A DNA stretch of 64,000 nt from Isoetes taiwanensis (GCA_021234155.1 JAJEKV010000133.1:795186-859185); one strand, 5' to 3'; shown: positions 1-13,363, counted from the stretch's first letter. Notes: generated by a model from the letters alone, not told the origin. A program made the numbers and translations.

Positions 1-80
1 AGTTACTTCAACAACAAAGTTAGCGTATTCACGGAGATTCTACAATCTCGCAAATTTCAAAGAACATTTCATGCCAATAG

Positions 81-1854
81 TTAGTCAGCTTCATATGCAT
101 AAGATGTACCTTTAATCTTATGTTTGATCAATCCAATGGAAATCTCACCCCAATTCTCGACTTCAGGATGGACAAGAACTTTCTTTCCTTGAATAAGCCT
201 ATACTTTTGATGGCAAACCGAGAATCAATTCAAAGTAGTTACCAGCTATAACTTCATTACCACAATAAAATTCATTTCCATAGTCATCCTTGGTGTCTTC
301 TTCGAGGGGCATGTTTCACTACATTGCCTTTGGATGAGATAATAAGGGACCCTTTCATAATTGTCCGGGGATGTGAATGATGCAAAATAATCTCCAACCC
401 CGCACTTGTCTCATCCACATTGTCCACGCCATTTGCCCACAAGTCCTCTGCGCTCGTTACCCATCTTCTTCAACATTGTCCCTGTTTGTAGGCTCTAGTT
501 TTCTCAACTCCCACCTGCCACAATGATCAGCATTCTCACAAGCAGGCCAATCAAAATTGATGCATGCCTTACAAAACATGAAAGAGATCTACACATTAAC
601 TTTGTTGGATCATTTGGATCTATGGATGATACGCAATGAAGAGATTGCACCCCTTTCACCGAGCACATCAAATCTTTGGGAAACGGTCAATGTCGACACC
701 TTCCAAAATACCCTTTCCACATCGAAACTTTCTCTTCAAGAACCTCACATGCGGTTTACGCATTTTTATCACTTTCCCATCCTTTTTTTTCTTTGTTCTC
801 GCCTCGAGCCATAGTTTGGCTATGGCTCCTTCTCCGCCATGTGTGCCCTTCCCATGTCCCGAGCCAAAGAAATTCCAGCAGCATTCTGATCTTATGCTCT
901 TGATGATACCTAGTTACATGATAGAAAGCTCTTCTCGACTTGAATTGGGCTTTTGCGTCGGACCAAACTAAGTGGTATTTCATATGACCAAAGACCATTT
1001 TCTTTCAGCCAATTGAGGTGCATCTTGAATGCTTTTTGTACAAAGTGAGTATCACGTGTTTTGTCAGTCGAAATAAAGAAGTGCACACATTTTCTCATTT
1101 TACCCTGTACCTTGAACATCGTGATGTGGACCAATATGCTAATTTGTTCATTGTACCAATGTTGTGCTTGAATCTCGTTGAATGGCTTCAAAGTATAATT
1201 CTCCGAGAAATCAACAACTGATAATACGGTATCATCACGAAGACTCTTCATGGATTCCTTGAATTGTTTGCTCTGCCAATGTGCCACAAAGTTATGATAT
1301 ACAAACTTCGACATATGATCAAACATGTTATCCAACATATTACTGGAGCTGCCTTTCTTGTCAATTAGCTTTAGTCTTCGTGAAGTTCCTTTCTTCGAGG
1401 GCTCATTAACGTAACCATAGACTTGCCAATCAAGCGTTTGATCAATCGCTCCTTGTATTCTCTTGGACACAACTCAATTAATTGTTTCCCACAATTTCCA
1501 CAATCTGATTTGATACATTGTAGCTTATGCCACTTTCGTTTACTTTCGCCGCTTCCATCACATACCATAGCCCTCCAAAATGTGCTAACATTATCAAATG
1601 TCTTGTCCTTCGCTTGACATATTCCGGCAGATGAGCTTCGGATGCGACACACCACAATTGCACGAACAATTTTCATGGAGTCTTGACCTCATCAAATTAA
1701 ATGCCTCGCTTGTGCAGACTGATTGCTCATGTTTCACGCAACAACATGTGTTTCTTTCCTTTAGCTTTCTAATGCAAGAAGGTTTTAAGTATTCAAATTG
1801 CCTAAGCCCAATCCAACCTCTGGATCTTGATCCACAAAATTCGGAATAATTCAC
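81..1854 (-). pseudogene. decayed FSENY-motif transposase-like gene
   Basis: Several minus-strand frames join into one decayed coding region. From the N-terminal side: a segment with FEYLKPSCIRKLKERNTCCC (about 1594-1800); a Cys-rich knuckle with CIKSDCGNCGKQLIELCP (about 1470-1530); a core with DFSENYTLKPFNEIQAQHW (910-1470); and a C-terminal piece with NEFYCGNEVIAG (241-300), which after a frameshift ends in HPEVENWGEIS and a stop at 81. The order LRP, CCCVKH, CxxC knuckle, [DA]FxENY, EIQxxHW matches a family of uncharacterised, repetitive proteins I know mainly from animal genomes; I have no official family name for it. At least two frameshifts and stops show that this copy is dead. Function is inferred as mobile-element related from repetitiveness only. 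Confidence 0.55.
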
Positions 1855-2367
1855 TGTAAAATTACAAAGAAATAAAATTAGTCACCTCATTACATTACAT
1901 TACATACAAATCTTTTACATATTCAAGACCCTAAACTCCCACACATACATGTACATTCTCGACATGAATTTTATTTCATTTACTATGAAGTCACATAATT
2001 TTTTGACAAACAATACATCTCCACACTAATTTCTTCTTAGTTATTCCCCACATCTACAATACACCCGAATATACATGTAAACAAATATACATCCGTAATA
2101 TACATGTAAACAAATATACATCCGAACATACATGTAAACAAATATACATGTAATGTCGCCATGAAATAATTTGACATTTCCATGTAGAACAACTAGGGCG
2201 TATCACATCTACATTACATTCAAAAAAAGTAAAAGAAATCTGTTACAAACTTTTACATCAAGTGTTACAAAATAAAAGACATCTTTATTCTCACAAAAAG
2301 TAAAGAAATCTACAAACTTTACATTCTTTATTCTGAAAAACAAGATGCAATTACGAAATAAATTACA
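1855..2367. other. AT-rich spacer with short tandem repeats
   Basis: No coding sequence is visible. The stretch holds TACAT repeats at 1885-1905 and about four imperfect copies of an ACAAATATACATCCG/TACATGTAA unit, roughly 24-26 bp each, at about 2066-2155. Confidence 0.6.
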
Positions 2368-5113
2368 TTAATGCACTGTAATGTCAATATATTGAATTGG
2401 TTGTGTCCTCTTCTTCATGACATCTCTAATTTTTGGTGAAACCTTTGAGTTATCTAACCAAAACTGAGCAACCATATCCTTCATAGCCTGATCTATCGTA
2501 TTTGTTCTTGGATTTCGACCCGCTAATGCCCACGATTTGTTCCACCTAGTGACATTCTTTTCCTTCTCTCGACTGCTAGTTTCATATTTCTAGGATAAGC
2601 ACAATTTCATTAATTATGGACAATACCTGAATTTATGGACCATTTTTTAGTAGACTTGGATGAATGACTCATTTTCATACACTAGTTGACATCCCTACGA
2701 GTCTTTGCATATGCCTCGTGAAGATGCACGGTATCTTAATAGTATTAGGTATCTTCTTCTTGTTTGATGGCTCCCAAAGCCGTAGTCGATAGTCTCCACT
2801 TCTATCGCGGTCACTTGCGGTCGTTGGCCTCCATCTCTTCTTCCAACAATTGGCATAATTAGGCGGGTAGACTTGGTTCCTCATCGGGATTGGCTCCCAC
2901 CAAGTCACCGCAATAGTCTCAAAGTTCTCCTTCTTATCATCCATTTGTGGGTCCTCAAGGTAGCTAGGCCCACCCAAGTTGGGCCAAAGACATCATCGTA
3001 TGCCATAATAAAACATACCTTTCTTCAAATCTTTGTATGGGTTGAATTCGCCCCGTGTTTGTCCTTCCAGGGCCGACATAAGGAGGAGTGATAGTAGCAA
3101 TTGGCTCTACCACTACTGACTACATGAGGTGGAGCTTGTGCTTGCCTAGTACATGGCCGAAGTCATTATAAGTGCCTTCGTCCACCGCTGATGTTCCCGA
3201 AGTTCTTGCAAGAGTTTCATCCAATATTCAATCGTGGGCGTGAACCGCCGTGCCGAGTAGTTGGCGCTTCGAGCACCTTTGTTAGACGTTGAACAAGCAA
3301 CCCAATGCAATATATGCTTGTGGATACTGCTTTTGACGTGGCCAAGGTCCTTCACCGATTTCTTGGGAGGAAGCGACTTTTAGGATATCCAACCGGCATC
3401 ATGGGCTTCCCGCCCTCTTTTTCTTTCCACATTTTTATTCCACCGGCCAGCAACCAATCCGGTAAGTGGGTCTAGTTTTGTAATACATGATCGCCAATCA
3501 CCATTCATAGCGAATCCCGAAAGTTAGAGGGGTGGTATGACTGTCAATCTATCATCCCCATCCGGTATGTAGCCTTCTATAAAACCCTTCCAATCCGGAA
3601 CTTTGTCAACAACATAGGGGCGGGTGTATTCAAGTTGCATTTGTGGAATTCATACAAGATGGATTCTTCGGCATTGTGAGCACCTCGCCTTCTTAAAGAT
3701 GTAGAGAAGTTACCAAACAAGGCATCGATATCATCATGTGTGTGACCGGCATCATGAACCCTAGCTCAATCTCTTCAAACACACCAAGATATACTAGGTA
3801 AGAAAGATAGGAGAAGACATACCTATTCTTGTTACATCGGATCGTTGTCCAAATTTGCAAATAAAGTATCTTGGGCGGAAGGCTTCAATGATGGTCCCCG
3901 TGTGCGTGGCAAATTAGCGGTATCTTTGGTATTGGATAGTGACAACTTTGACTCCAAGGCGTCGTTGTGTCTCCAATGAGGAGACCCATTTTGGAGCAGA
4001 TGATTCAGTGCATCGGCGGGTGGCCTCCTCATACTTCGTGCCCCATCTCTAATCCTTCAAGATGCTATTCAAAGAACCTACATGGAAGTTGGAGTCATCT
4101 GGCCATAAGTCCGGGGCAAAGTTTCCATAAGATCCATTCCCATGACCATGAGTCAATGCACCCGATCAATGTCGTTTTCAGCTTGTCAAGTCTCGGGAGA
4201 CTTTCTGATTGTTGCAATTTTGGAATCATTGTTTTGGCTTGATCCATTTTGTCGTGAATAATACAAAGATATTGGTAGGGATACCTGTGGGAGTATAATC
4301 TCCACCGACCCGATCTTGTGTGCGACCACGAGGCCTGCTTTCGAGTCTATCGCTCTTCTTTCATCATGCAACATCCTCCTCTCTCCTTCATCTTTGGTCT
4401 TCGGTAACCCGACGGATCACCTCACATGTATCGCATTTGGAGAATGCAATTTTTTTTTCGAGCATCGACGTCCCCGAACTCCGCCTCCACGTTCTATGAA
4501 AACCTGTCGGTGATACCTTCTTGCCAGTCAATGCCACAACCTCTGCATTAACCTCTTCTAGAATGCTGGACTTCGTAAACATTGCAGGCAACTTCCTGAC
4601 ATTCTCTCTTATCCCCTCCTCGTTTCTCTTGCTACGGTGGGGCAAGGATTCACCGTTCTCCCTCACGAACATGGAAAACACGGCCTCACATGCCAACGTC
4701 GAGGAGCGAGGCTTCAAGGTGCCACAGTTACCATGTTCGGCCTTGCGTGCACCCTCAAGAAATTGGGCCTTCCATTTCGGATCTCGTAGACTTTGAGATC
4801 CCGAGACCAAGGTACCACGCCCTTCGCCAAACGAGATTCCCCTGCGGCACCGGTCGTCCCACTCTTGACCTTTCATGTTGTTGGCGAACATGTCATAAAC
4901 AAAAGTAACCCTATCACTTGATTTCATGGCAAGGAATTCCTTTCGCATGTTAACAACTTGATTCCTAGAGAACCCCACAACACCTATTCTTGCAACACAA
5001 GGTCCTCCCGTAAGTGAGGATAGCATTCTGCGAGTGGTGAGACGAGCAAGCTTTTGGTGGCCTAACAACCTTCCCGGGTTGTCGGAAATGAAAAGTGTAA
5101 TGTCGTTTCTCAT
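2368..5113 (-). pseudogene. decayed GHTHDDID-family gene (transposase-like, possibly DUF7869)
   Basis: A long minus-strand coding region in several frames. Landmarks from the N-terminal side: an open stretch at 4388-5113 with GFSRNQVVNMRKEFLAMKSS and, near its end, FSKCDTCEVIRR (Cys pair); IHDKMDQAKTMIPKLQQS at 4200-4260; AGHTHDDIDALFGN at 3709-3750; a segment with WMKLLQELREH at 3146-3355; a segment with WWEPIPM at 2675-2977; and a C-terminal piece with TRWNKSWALAGRNPRTNT ending at the stop at 2368. The pair 'II-D-MDQ-K--P' and 'GHTHDDID--FG' is the signature of a large uncharacterised family repeated in non-seed plants, protists and animals. I believe Pfam covers it as DUF7869, but the name is from memory. 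Both motifs carry acidic residues that could belong to a DDE-like site, which is inference. Frame changes and stops make this copy nonfunctional. Confidence 0.6.
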
Positions 5114-5366
5114 AATTTGGGTGCTTCGATGCTCGAGCTCCCCTGGCCGGACACAATATCCCTTCCCTCTGTTGCGGTCTTTGGGTCAATATCTCCGAGA
5201 CCTTTACTCCGATCAACACAGGGCGAGGTCATTGCTCCATCTCACGAGCATCCCCGGCCCGGCACCGCAAGCAACCCCGCAACGGATGTTCACTTCGAAG
5301 GGGAGGGAAACCTTCGCCATTCTGATACTCCCACAAACTTGAAACCCGGCCCGGTCACAAACTGCA

Positions 5367-5936
5367 TCATCGGGGCCGATGAAAGATATGAATCCCTTTC
5401 CGCAATAATGGAGTCGCATGAGTGCCATATCTCACAATCCTTTTCAAGAAGGGTATATCTTGTCGGCCGGGTTGTGTCTCCTTCCCCACCCATTTGTCCG
5501 TACGCCTTTTGTTTGGGGCGTCATTAGCAGACGACTCACGAGCATCTTCACTTCTCCACAGAACGAATGAGCCCCTGGCTTCTGCTATTGTGGTTGCATC
5601 TGGAGTTGGCCAGGGAAGGGTATGGTGGCCTTCGAACACTTCCTCCACACCTACGCTCAGTAGTCCTTTCGATATCTCCTTGAAGTGGCATTGTGTCATT
5701 TGCCCCACAACTCCCTTTGCTACTAGATGTTCATTAAGGAAGAGATACACAACCTGCACAAGGATTTCAGTAGTGTTAAAATCGAGTAAGGAAGACGAGA
5801 AAGCAATGCAAATGACCTGGGGGGACTCCCATTCAATGGTTACAAGGACAATAAAATTGGGCGGGTGCCCTTTTTTACGTATGAGGTGTTTAGATTCCCC
5901 TTGTATAAGGTTAGTATTGGATGCAGTGAGTCTCAC
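5367..5936 (-). pseudogene. open minus-strand segment upstream of the GHTHDDID gene
   Basis: A 189-codon open stretch with ILVQVVYLFLNEHLVAKG in its middle and a basic, polar C-terminal half. It lies just upstream of the GHTHDDID pseudogene on the same strand and is probably its N-terminal part or a partner gene of the same element. I do not recognise a domain. The first ATG at 5936 is only the longest choice; no promoter supports it. Confidence 0.35.
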
Positions 5937-6430
5937 AATGGGTAGAAAAGAAGGTTCTCACTCTGAAGAGGTTATATCCGGCAAGACAAATTGGGCGCCC
6001 GCCCCAATTTAATTCGGTGGTAGAGGAGCCGTAAAGTAGGCACACACTCGGCCCATGTTGGTTAGCCGTCACCAAGAGAAAACACATTCGAGATACAAAT
6101 TGGCCCACGGGACAGTTTCACCTATCTGGTCATGTACGAAAGGGACAATATGGGCATCACCCAATTTGTCCCATTGTTGCAAATTGGGCGCCAATTTGAA
6201 CCGAATCGGCGCTTATATAAGGGTATTATTGATGCGGTCGGTCCACAATGGGTACAAAAGAAGGTTGTCGCTCGAAAGCAGGACATATCCGCAAGACAAA
6301 TTGGGCGCCCAATTTGTTCGTGGTGGTTAAAGACCCGTGGAAGTAGGCGAGACTTCGGCCCCTAATTTAGTTGTCACCAAGATAAAACACCTTCGAGATA
6401 CGCTTTGCCCATCCTGGCGGTTTCACCTAC
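5923..6430. repeat. direct repeat of about 205 bp, two copies
   Basis: Copy 1 (about 5923-6132) and copy 2 (about 6232-6430) share in order: CACAATGGGTA(G/C)AAAAGAAGGTT, a CAAGACAAATTGGGCGCCC block, GTCACCAAGA(G/T)AAAACAC, TTCGAGATAC and GTTTCACCTA. Each copy carries one palindrome of the AAATTGGGCGCCCAATTT type (5988-6010 and 6298-6315). Confidence 0.7.
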
Positions 6431-6432
6431 CG

Positions 6433-8229
6433 GTCACCTACACATACACACTAAGAGAACTAAGGAGGCGCATTACTAACTTGAATTTATCATTGAGCTC
6501 CCAAAACAAATACAATCGAGCATTGGAAGGGCCTCACTACAAACAAGGGTTAATGGAGAAAATAGCAGGCACACAAATCCCGCATGACAATTTCGTGAAA
6601 AGGGCGATCGCATCGAAATTTAGAGTTTATGTAAATGTGACAAAGAAACCAGTGAATGAGGAGGAGTAAATCAAGGGTCAAACCATCGAAAAAAGGCGTG
6701 AATGGAAAGGTGTGAATGAACAAAGGCGCTTTGAAGAGGTCGAATGAACACCGCGGAATGGAAAGGCGTGATTGATAAAATCGGGTAACATCACATTTGC
6801 GGCAAATTACACATCGAGGTATGGCGAATTTAACCGCGGAGCAGCACAAACCTTTGGAGATCTCTCGTGGCCATGAATATGAATCGCTGAAGATGTTTGC
6901 GCGTCTTGTAGAAAAGATAATAGCCAAACAAGGCACCGCCCGGAAAAACAACAGGTTTGAAGCGCATTTACATTTAAACATGAATTCCCCAAAATTTGAA
7001 TGTAATTTCCCCCAATTTTTAAAGTTAAATGTCCCACCTAATTTGAAAATAATGTGTCCGTCCCCGAACTTTGAAACACGAGTTCCCCGCTAAAGCACGC
7101 GTCGCGACATGTGCATGACTCGAATTAATTTTGGGCGGCTTTAAATGACAGATTTGAAATTCAAAAATCCGCCACACTCATTATTAAGGTCCACAATTAA
7201 TTCCTCACGCCCCGAAGCCATCAACGGTCCATTTTATTTCAAAGGGCCAGCTTACATGCCGCGACACTTGTCTTAGCCCCCAAGAGGTCCATAACCCTTT
7301 AAAAGCCCCTCATTCTCCTCATTTACCCAGATTTAGAAAATTACGTGCTTCTTTGGCTTTGTGCTCAGCTAAACATCGTCGCCTTCATATTTCTTAGCCC
7401 ACGAAAGTCGTTCTCAGCCCGCTTACTATACTCCCCCAACCAGGTACATTAGGCGGATCGAGCTCTTGGGCTTTGTGTCTCGGCGCTTGTCGCCATCCCA
7501 TCTGGCGGCCTTCCTCTCTTGCATTGACCTATCGCCTCGGGTACCCCGCATACCCAAGGAATTCTAGCGATTGATGGCATCTCACCCCACCACCGGTGGC
7601 AAAGGTAAGGTGGACTACTTTCTAAATATAAACTTGGCGCTTGCGATTAAGTATCCCGCTATAACATCTAGGACATATGAACATCTTCTAGATGCCTCAT
7701 GAGTCCCCACAGATGCATACGTATCTGCGAACCGAATAGGCACCCAATTGCTTCCCTTAGAGTGTTTCATTTTGCAAAACATTGGACTTTTTCCCTAACA
7801 CCAACGTTGGGCCAATTTACTTATCCCTCACCAATGTGGCGGGCGCCAGTTTGCCTATCGAACACCAAAGTGGGCGGGCCCCGGTTGCCTATTCGAGCAC
7901 GACTACCCGAGGATGGTTGACTTGAGGTACCGGATGGTGAGCAATTTGAAATTAGACCAAATTCTACCATCAAAGGTAGTCGTCTCGACCAAAGGGCGCC
8001 CGCCCAAATAAGTAAATCGTGCCCTTTTGCGTGGGGATTCTGCAAAATTAGTGACTAATTTGCCCCCGCGGAAATCGTCTCGTACTCAGGCTCACCATGA
8101 GTTGAGCGGGCGCCCAATTTGGTGTCTGTGTGTGGCAAATTGGGCGCAAATTTGCCTCCATCGCACAACAGCTCTTCAGCCCCAAGTCTCCCAAGTACTA
8201 ACACTACTTTTCCGCTCTGCAGAATTAAT
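6433..8229. other. spacer with degenerate repeats, no recognisable gene
   Basis: Short open frames occur on both strands but none resembles a known family. At about 6978-7090 a degenerate 25-30 bp unit (AATTTGAA/CCCCAATTT followed by a short GC-richer piece) repeats about four times. An ATG at 7574 opens a short frame (MASHPTTGGKGKVDYF) that soon stops. Family I palindromes occur at 7.98-8.15 kb. Confidence 0.4.
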
Positions 8230-11100
8230 ATGAAGCGAACAAAGCAGACTTCCGGTTCCTGCATCGGACCCAAATTTGCGAGAGGCTATTGCAATAGAGA
8301 ATGCAAGAACGTAAGAAGAGAAAGATCTGCTTTCGGGCATCCGTGTTGTGCCCCATGAAATTTTGACTGATTTCTTGTTAATGGGTCTGGTGCATAGAGA
8401 TAGGAATATTCATCCCGGGTCCCGCACAAACCACCTCAAGGATCTTCTCGCTTTTACTTTGGCAAGATAGGGGCAGAAAAATGAATTCGGCGGGTATCGC
8501 CATCGACATGGAGGTGTCGCCGCGAACAATGATGACTTCCTCATCGACGTTGAAGACAATCGTAGATCGGACTTTGTCCGCTATAAAGTTCCACTATCTA
8601 AGTACGAGCCATGTATGATGAACGCAAGTATAAAGGAAAGCCCACATTCTTGCGCCGTAAAGGATGGGCGCCGGACTCATATGAAAGTTTAGAGCCGCAT
8701 CAAATCAAGAACTGATATTTTGATGGCTACTACGCCGCATGCATGTGGATATTAGAGCACAAACGTAATCGTCGAAAAGCACCGCTCACACGAGTATCGG
8801 GGCAAAACCAACCTAAAGTGTACGATACTAAGTGGCTTAAGTCTAGATACAAGAAAGGTGAGACAAAGACAAGCCGCCGGGGCAAGTAAAATGGAGCCCG
8901 ATACAGCCAGCCAAGAAGGCGAGGACACTGCTAAGGCTATTCACCGTAAAGCTGCCACTAAACTTATATTCTGGTGGAATGAAGAGAACATCAAGGTCGC
9001 CCGATGCATGCGAAAAGAAGAGGACCAAACCGTTCAAGAGGAACCCCTAAGCGCGATGGGAAAAGATTTAGGTGGTCCGGCCGAAGAGGCGCAAGCGGAC
9101 GCGGTTATCACAGAGCCCAAAACTTCGGAGAGGGAGTCCTTGTCTTCTTCTTCATCCGAAGAACCGAGAGTAGCCGGCAGATCGTGAAGTTCACTCCATC
9201 CGGTGGCGACGCCACCAGAGAGCGCAGACATGAGTTGTCACAAAGCCATAGCAAGCATCAATTACGAGGAGAGAATCTACCCTCCGGGGGTGGGCTTCAG
9301 ATTGAAGTCGATGTGTTCAAGATGCATAAAGCCCCGGCAAATATGACTTGTAGGGTCATAAGTCCGTGAGCACTTGGACACTCTCTACGAATCGCTTATC
9401 AGCCCATCGATGCACCCTCCCCCTGCGCTGATGTCGCGCCGCTCGATCCACGTGCATGTATGCAGCAATAAAGTGGAAGAAGTCGAGGATCGCAAAATGC
9501 GTAATACTAGATTGTTAATGGCAACCATACGACCACGGTTGCTCAACCGCTTGTCACACAAGCTTTGGCATGGCCTCCCGAAAGGAAGCACTTGGCGTAA
9601 CCGATATTCTTTTCTATGCCAAAAGGAAATGCCGAAGTCCCGGCAGAAATCTCACGTTAAATCGAGTGCATGCTCGTAAGCCGTGAGAATAATGACATAA
9701 CAAAGAAGACTATACACGAGGAAGTATTTTTCAAGAAATTCAGCAGCCTTCAAGACCAATGGGCATTCTACGGAAAGCCACAGTATGGGCAAACGCCGGC
9801 ACTGGCTTCCCGGGAGCCGTGATTCCTCGTAAGTGCACTACCACCATTACTAGTTCCTCGCTATCCATTGTTGAAATTGGGCTCCCAATTTCAGCCTGTT
9901 AACACTCTTTTCAAATTAAGGCCAATTTCTAATCTTCACGCAAATAGGCGCCCAATTTCGAAACGCTTCGAAATTGGGCTACGCCGGGCCACCACGAGGT
10001 GTCGGATGATTCAAATTAAGGGCGCTTCAATTTTAAGGCGCCTACGTAAGCAAATTAAGATGATGTGTATGCGCTTTATCCGGTGCCTTTTTGTCATGCA
10101 GATTGGAAAGTCAGAAGGGCCGCAAAACGATTTAAGAAGTCAACTATGCGCGTGACTACGACTACTTTGTATATCTTGACGACGAAGTCGCGGGAATATG
10201 TGCACCGGTTGCCCGGTTATTCTACGAAGACCTGGTTGAAGGACGAAGAAGGAGAAAAAATTGAGGTGAAGGATAGGCTTAGACTTTTCACCAATAATTC
10301 GTCGCCCATTAAAGTCCATGCATCCTCTAGATCCGCAAAGGCCTTTGAAGGAGATCAAGGATGGCACCACATTCTGAAGGGAAGCAAGGATTATACCGGG
10401 AGACGACTATGAAAGTCGAGCGGTGGAGTCAAGAAGAAGATTGGAACAATGGAGCGGGCCCTTGTCGACATACATGAAGGAGCCGAAGAAACTTCCTTTT
10501 CAAGACATGGCTGCCTTTGAGGCAAGCTCACCCCATATTCACGGAGAATCGATGCTTATGTTCGCAAGTAGCATCGCTGGATGGGCGTAAGGACGCAAAG
10601 AGATGGAGAAGGAAAGCTTTCCCGAGTCCCTCTACAAAAAGTAGACGAAATATCTTCTAGGGCCGCTTGAGGAGGGTGGCAAACCTTTCAAGTGTTTCCA
10701 CGTTAGTCCGGGAGGTTTGTGCGTGGGCGTGGTAAACACTTCGCCCGCGTCATTGGATGCGACTTCAGATATACCAAGAAATGGCCAAAGGAAGATTATG
10801 AAAAATTCCTTGACCAGCTAAAAGACGATGACGGACCGCCAGCTTTTTTGGGTAGCTATATTTATTACCCCGCACCGCCTCAATGAGTGCCTATCCGCCA
10901 TGAAGACAATAGACGGCGGCGTAGTGTTTGGGTTGGTTCCTACCAGACCCCCCGCCGAACCTGCGACTACCTCTAGAGTTCGAGAGTTGCAATGTCTTGT
11001 CCCGCTAATGTATGTTGCCGAGACTAATGCCCACGTCCAGACACAGAGAAATAAATATTTGCTTCGCCAATTCCGACCATCCAAAGCAATATGCTAAGTT
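8230..11100 (+). pseudogene. decayed plus-strand coding region of unknown family
   Basis: Successive plus-strand frames read as protein with frameshifts between them: a start MKRTKQTSGSC at 8231; VVPHEILTDFLLMGLVHRDR near 8340-8400; acidic and Ser-rich text with SSSSSEEPRVAGRS near 9140-9187; HKAPANMTCRVIS then LDTLYESLISPSMHPPP at 9330-9430; and EYVHRLPGYSTKTWLKDEEG near 10195-10255. I recognise no catalytic motif. Length, frame decay and embedded palindromes suggest a dead mobile element. The RTKQT at 8233-8247 resembles a histone H3 N-terminus, but no H3 core follows, so I treat that as probable coincidence. Confidence 0.4.
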
Positions 11101-11399
11101 TCCCAAGCATTTACGAAAAACAGACATCGAAAAGAATTTGCCCGATCACGAAAGTGTGCAGCGGTATGCATTTTAAATTGGGCGCCCAATTTGTTTGGTT
11201 GACTATCAATGTTTCTAACATTTGTTTTCCGTGGCGGCTTATTGGTGTATCGACCTTGGTGCGACAAGGGTGCAGGCAGGAGGAGTACCGGTGCGTAATC
11301 GGTTGGAAAGTAGGGCGGCACCTATCTAGTACACGAAGTTGATGCCGGAAGGTTGCAATCGTTCTCGACTTCTTTTCCGTGGTGCTTTTAGCCGAAGCG

Positions 11400-12090
11400 C
11401 AAGCGGTGTGCGGGCTATAAAACATTGTCTTTGAGACGGACGAAGCGCTGGAAATTAAGCTTGTACGTGATATTCGAGCAACTCGATGTCATGTTAGACG
11501 AAAAAATCAAGAGCTTCGGGCACTACGTAAGATAAAAGAGGGAAAGAAGAAGGCCTCTACTTCCAAAACCGCCTCGCCTCGACTTCCTGCCCCCGAGACA
11601 CCTTTGTCCGCTTCGCCTACAACCATAAAACGGCGCAATCGGTTCGGAGACGTGACAAGAGCGCTTCAAGGGGAGCTCAAAAGGGCAAATGCCCTAGGCT
11701 CCTCCCCGGATTTGGAACTATTTAGGAGAAGAAAAAAACAACATCAACGACCGGGCAGGGACGGACTGGTGAATACTCAGACATGATTGAGGCTACCTCA
11801 AAGTTCGAGGAAGAGGTTGCTAGGGAGCCCGACTGCAGTTTGTCATGGAAAACACAGGAAGGGGACAATCGGATGGAGAGGATGTGGTCCCAACACGATG
11901 AGCAAATAAGATGTAGAGGAAGAGGTGGCTAAACACGTAAGACAATCAAGGTGCACATGATGAGAATGAGGAACTCAGTCCGAAGATTTTATGCAAAGAA
12001 TGGAATTGATCAAAGAGGCAAAGACAACAACCTCAAATTTCAAAGATGGAGAACCCCAAGAGGGATCATTCTAAGATGTGCCTCCGCACG
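11400..12090 (+). pseudogene. decayed basic coiled-coil-like coding segment
   Basis: Plus-strand frames give KLVRDIRATRCHVRRKNQEL followed by LRALRKIKEGKKKAS (about 11456-11560). A Pro/Ser/Thr stretch follows, and then an open frame at 11604-11786 rich in Arg, Lys and Gln with TIKRRNRFGDVTRALQGELK. Charged heptad-like text suggests a coiled coil and a basic tail. It follows the 8.2-11.1 kb pseudogene on the same strand and may be its C-terminal part. No family is recognised. Confidence 0.35.
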
Positions 12091-12099
12091 AATGAGAGC

Positions 12100-13360
12100 G
12101 AATTTATGAGTTGAAAATACGTGAAATATGTTAATAACAATTGTTCATACTTTTTTTTGAAAATGATAACGCTTGCACTCATTTCCTTGTCTTAAAATTC
12201 TCTAGTTTACTTTGCTAACCAAATTGGGCTTCCAATTTGGCTAACCCTTACAAACTATAGCCTTTTATTAAATTTATTTGACTCAAGATCCTCCCGCAGA
12301 TGAAATTGGGCGCCCAATTCTATTTACGCGCGGGGCAAGCCATCAAACATGAAGTGAAGTGGAGCTGCGAAACAAGGGAGATCAAAGAGCGCACTGTGAA
12401 TTACTCGTGCACGTTACATTATATAATATTGACTATGCTTATTACATCCTTACAACATTATTATATCCTTGTCAGGTACATTAACATATCCGAGTGTACA
12501 AAGAGTCACTCGTCGTCAACGCCTGCCAAGGCGATGCCATTCAGCTCAAAGATCTGCTGATCAGGAAGCCAATACAGGTGGACCACAACACGAGTGAGCT
12601 TCCCCGCAATTACTCCTTGAGTCCATCTGCTTTGGACCGGAGCCATGGATCAAGACTAACACCAGTCATATAGCACTGGCAAATATCGTTGTAACTCAAG
12701 TAGCACTTGAAGGATCGGATGTTCTCCGGACGATCCGGCAAGGAAGCCATGAGAGATGAATGCAGTGGAGCTGCTTTTATAGGCGTGAGAAATTATTGAT
12801 GTCAATTATTGGCGCACATACTACAGCAAAATGTAACCGTATAAGGTACACCTATAGAATACGCCGAAATGGGCGCCCAATTTCGCATCATTCGATATGA
12901 GCATTCAAGGGCAAAGTGGCGCCTTTTTCACGGGACATGTTGGACAAGTTGCACATATAGAAGACAAGTTGTACTAATACTTTTATCTCATAGATGATTA
13001 CGGTCGATTACAACAAGATGACAAGCCGCTCATTTAGGGGACTCTTTTCGAAATCATTTTCACCCGGCACCCCAAAATGATCTTCTCTATCATGTACATT
13101 TGATGCTCTCTATTCCATATCGATGGATGATAACGCCGAAGGGATCAGGATAATGGCGAGGATTTAGAGCGACCGCGGGTCATCCGCCTTCCATGGGTAT
13201 CTCTCGCCGCAAGATCGCTTGAAGTTTTCGTGGATTCATCTTGCGCTTGATGGAATCACGCTCAGACCGCATCCGACACCACATGGCTAGACGGAAGGCC
13301 AAATATGATGGTCAAAATTGTTTGAGATATATTTATACCCACAATCATTATTGAAGGTAT
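12100..13360. other. noncoding stretch with family I palindromes
   Basis: AT-rich sequence without a convincing gene. It contains four members of palindrome family I (12221, 12303, 12866 and flanks). A short open frame at 12300-12560 is not protein-like. Confidence 0.4.
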
Positions 13361-13363
13361 TGT

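Noticed and set aside
5117-6012. plus-strand frames of 136 and 196 codons
   Set aside because: They are antisense to the longer minus-strand coding remnants, which carry the recognisable protein-like text.
8231-8247. MKRTKQT as a third histone H3-like start
   Set aside because: No H3 core or basic linker follows in any frame, and no LTR element was found around it. Seven residues can match by chance.
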